Assembly (NCBI GenBank): GCA_963578625.1
Contig: CAUZEO010000020.1
Span: 1-31,296, forward strand
Length of the DNA: 31,296 nt
Direction of reading: 5' to 3'
Source of the DNA: CAUZEO01 sp963578625
GTDB taxonomy: Bacteria; Verrucomicrobiota; Kiritimatiellia; SLOV01
Numbering within the stretch: the stretch's first letter is position 1; each line of letters begins with the position of its first letter. A program made the position numbers and the translations under genes. This document shows positions 30,362 through 31,296 of this stretch, in pieces. The notes beneath the pieces are model-generated. The model was given only the letters and a program-made list of their open reading frames with translations. It made no database searches and was not told where the DNA came from.

Positions 30362-31296
30362 CCTGCTTTCCCCCCTGAGCTTCGGAAAGAAAACCAGAAA
30401 AAGAAACCGTGTGTCCGATACACCCGCAGTGTAGCGGCCACGTTCCAGGCGATCGTGCTCACGGTGGTTGCGACCGCCGCACCGATCAAGCCGTATTTCG
30501 GAATGAGCAGCAAATTCAGGCCCGCATTCATTACCGCGCTCACGACCATGATGCGGCCCATCGGAGCCTGCTGCCCCGTCATGTTGAGGAAGGATCCGAC
30601 CGGCCCACAGCAGGCACTGAAAAACTTCCCTATACACAACACAACAACAACGGGTGCAACAGAGGTAAATCCCGGACCGAAAAATCCGAGCACGAACTTT
30701 GGCGCGAGCACAGTCACCAGGAAGACCGGCAGCGACACCAGCATTACGATTCGTGTCGCGTCCCGCGCGATGCGCCGAAGCCTGTCGATATCTTCCGCGG
30801 CACTCGTCTCCGCAAACTTCGGATTGCTGATGCTGTTCACCGCGGTGAGCGCGAATCCGTTCAACACCGCAATCCGAAACGCAATTCTGTAATGCCCGAT
30901 CTCCTCGATATCCCGAAAATAACCAAGCATCAGGGTGTCCGTCCAGTTCAGCAGCAAATGCATGCTTGCGGTAATCATCATGGGCGCGGATACCGCGATA
31001 AGTTCCCGATAGGAGGGTACACTGCCTACCTCGTCTCCGGGTGGAACGCGCCGGCGCCAAATGGCCACGCCGATGACGACGGCGACGGCAAGTCCGAGCA
31101 GATGCGCGTAGATCGGCATCATGAATGCTTTTTCGGGCATCCATAGTAGCGCGGCACAGACGAGCGCGGCGGTTGCCACCGTGGTGGGTATCAGCGATGA
31201 AAACGCCGAAGCCTCCGCGACACGCTTGATCCCGAGCAGGGCGCCGCGCGTTACCGCGTGGAGTCCGAGTAACGGCAACCCGAAGGCCAGCACCGG
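30358..31296 (-). CDS. Oligosaccharide flippase / polysaccharide exporter (MATE/MurJ-like), N-terminus off the window
   Basis: The C-terminal 312 or so residues of a multi-spanning membrane protein; the frame runs open to the window edge at 31296. It contains repeated hydrophobic helices and loop signatures of COG2244-type Wzx flippases: LNWTDTLMLGYFRDIEEIGHY, ALTAVNSISNPKFAE, FGPGFTSVAPVVVVLCIG and LLLIPKYGLIGAAVATTVS. Wzx proteins flip lipid-linked oligosaccharide units across the inner membrane. The sulfotransferase is translationally coupled to it by a four-base overlap. The missing part should hold about the first 150 residues. Confidence 0.9.
   Translation of the reverse strand, partial: PVLAFGLPLLGLHAVTRGALLGIKRVAEASAFSSLIPTTVATAALVCAALLWMPEKAFMMPIYAHLLGLAVAVVIGVAIWRRRVPPGDEVGSVPSYRELIAVSAPMMITASMHLLLNWTDTLMLGYFRDIEEIGHYRIAFRIAVLNGFALTAVNSISNPKFAETSAAEDIDRLRRIARDATRIVMLVSLPVFLVTVLAPKFVLGFFGPGFTSVAPVVVVLCIGKFFSACCGPVGSFLNMTGQQAPMGRIMVVSAVMNAGLNLLLIPKYGLIGAAVATTVSTIAWNVAATLRVYRTHGFFFWFSFRSSGGKAG

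Noticed and set aside
30362..31144. A 578-residue sulfotransferase with an extra N-terminal domain
   Set aside because: The extension lies over the flippase coding sequence in a different frame, is arginine/histidine-rich, and the family starts naturally at MKRRIFISF (30361).

Overview
The window looks like accessory chromosome from a heterotrophic, polysaccharide- or glycoconjugate-degrading bacterium. The best guess is the PVC group (Lentisphaerae, Kiritimatiellae or Verrucomicrobia) or a neighbouring lineage such as Hydrogenedentes. This is inferred from four Gfo/Idh/MocA genes plus one remnant, prepilin-like proteins with an FTLIELLVVIAIIAILAALL leader, a PEP-CTERM protein, LamG, TSP3 and VCBS secreted proteins, a PVC-style UvrC, and many short hairpin repeats between genes. 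No 16S gene, tRNA, ribosomal protein or CRISPR was seen, so the taxonomy is not proven.

Layout. 1-2.0 kb: a DUF1648-like membrane protein, the C-terminal remnant of a dehydrogenase, and an intact Gfo/Idh/MocA gene. 2.0-4.5 kb: yajD (HNH nuclease), a palindrome, an enolase-superfamily enzyme, then 640 bp holding an inverted repeat and the start of a broken secreted protein. 4.5-11.4 kb: a dense catabolic block of SDR + VOC, an SDR with a histone-H1-like tail, an aldehyde dehydrogenase divergent from an amidohydrolase + NagA-like pair, and a third SDR. 11.4-16.2 kb: secreted proteins, a second Gfo gene under a near-copy of the 2.5-kb palindrome, and intergenic regions full of hairpin repeats. 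16.2-19.1 kb: a tightly coupled minus-strand unit of HpcH/HpaI aldolase, a short Gfo-like protein (frameshifted) and a neutral-ceramidase-like protein. 19.2-24.6 kb: gene fragments and prepilin-like ORFs with premature TAG codons, around an intact DegT/DnrJ-type aminotransferase homologue and an intact Gfo gene. 24.7-28 kb: an AraC regulator, a truncated uvrC with an in-frame TAG, and a PEP-CTERM gene with two frameshifts. 28.3-31.3 kb: surface-glycan functions (SGNH-like protein, sulfotransferase, Wzx/MATE-type flippase that runs off the end).

Function. The enzymes (three SDRs, ALDH, two amidohydrolases, enolase-superfamily member, HpcH aldolase, VOC, Gfo proteins) are the classes used for oxidative breakdown of sugars, sugar acids and deoxysugars. 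The last three genes look like assembly or modification of a sulfated surface glycan.

The most unusual features are: (i) two 28/32-identical palindromes about 10.5 kb apart, each just upstream of a catabolic gene; (ii) at least three families of dispersed palindromic repeats, one of them a GTAGC-plus-hairpin family; (iii) an SDR with a lysine/alanine/proline tail encoded by 15-bp tandem repeats; and (iv) a high density of broken genes, at least eight, including three premature TAG codons and several homopolymer frameshifts. Some of the frameshifts could be sequencing or assembly errors and should be checked against reads first.
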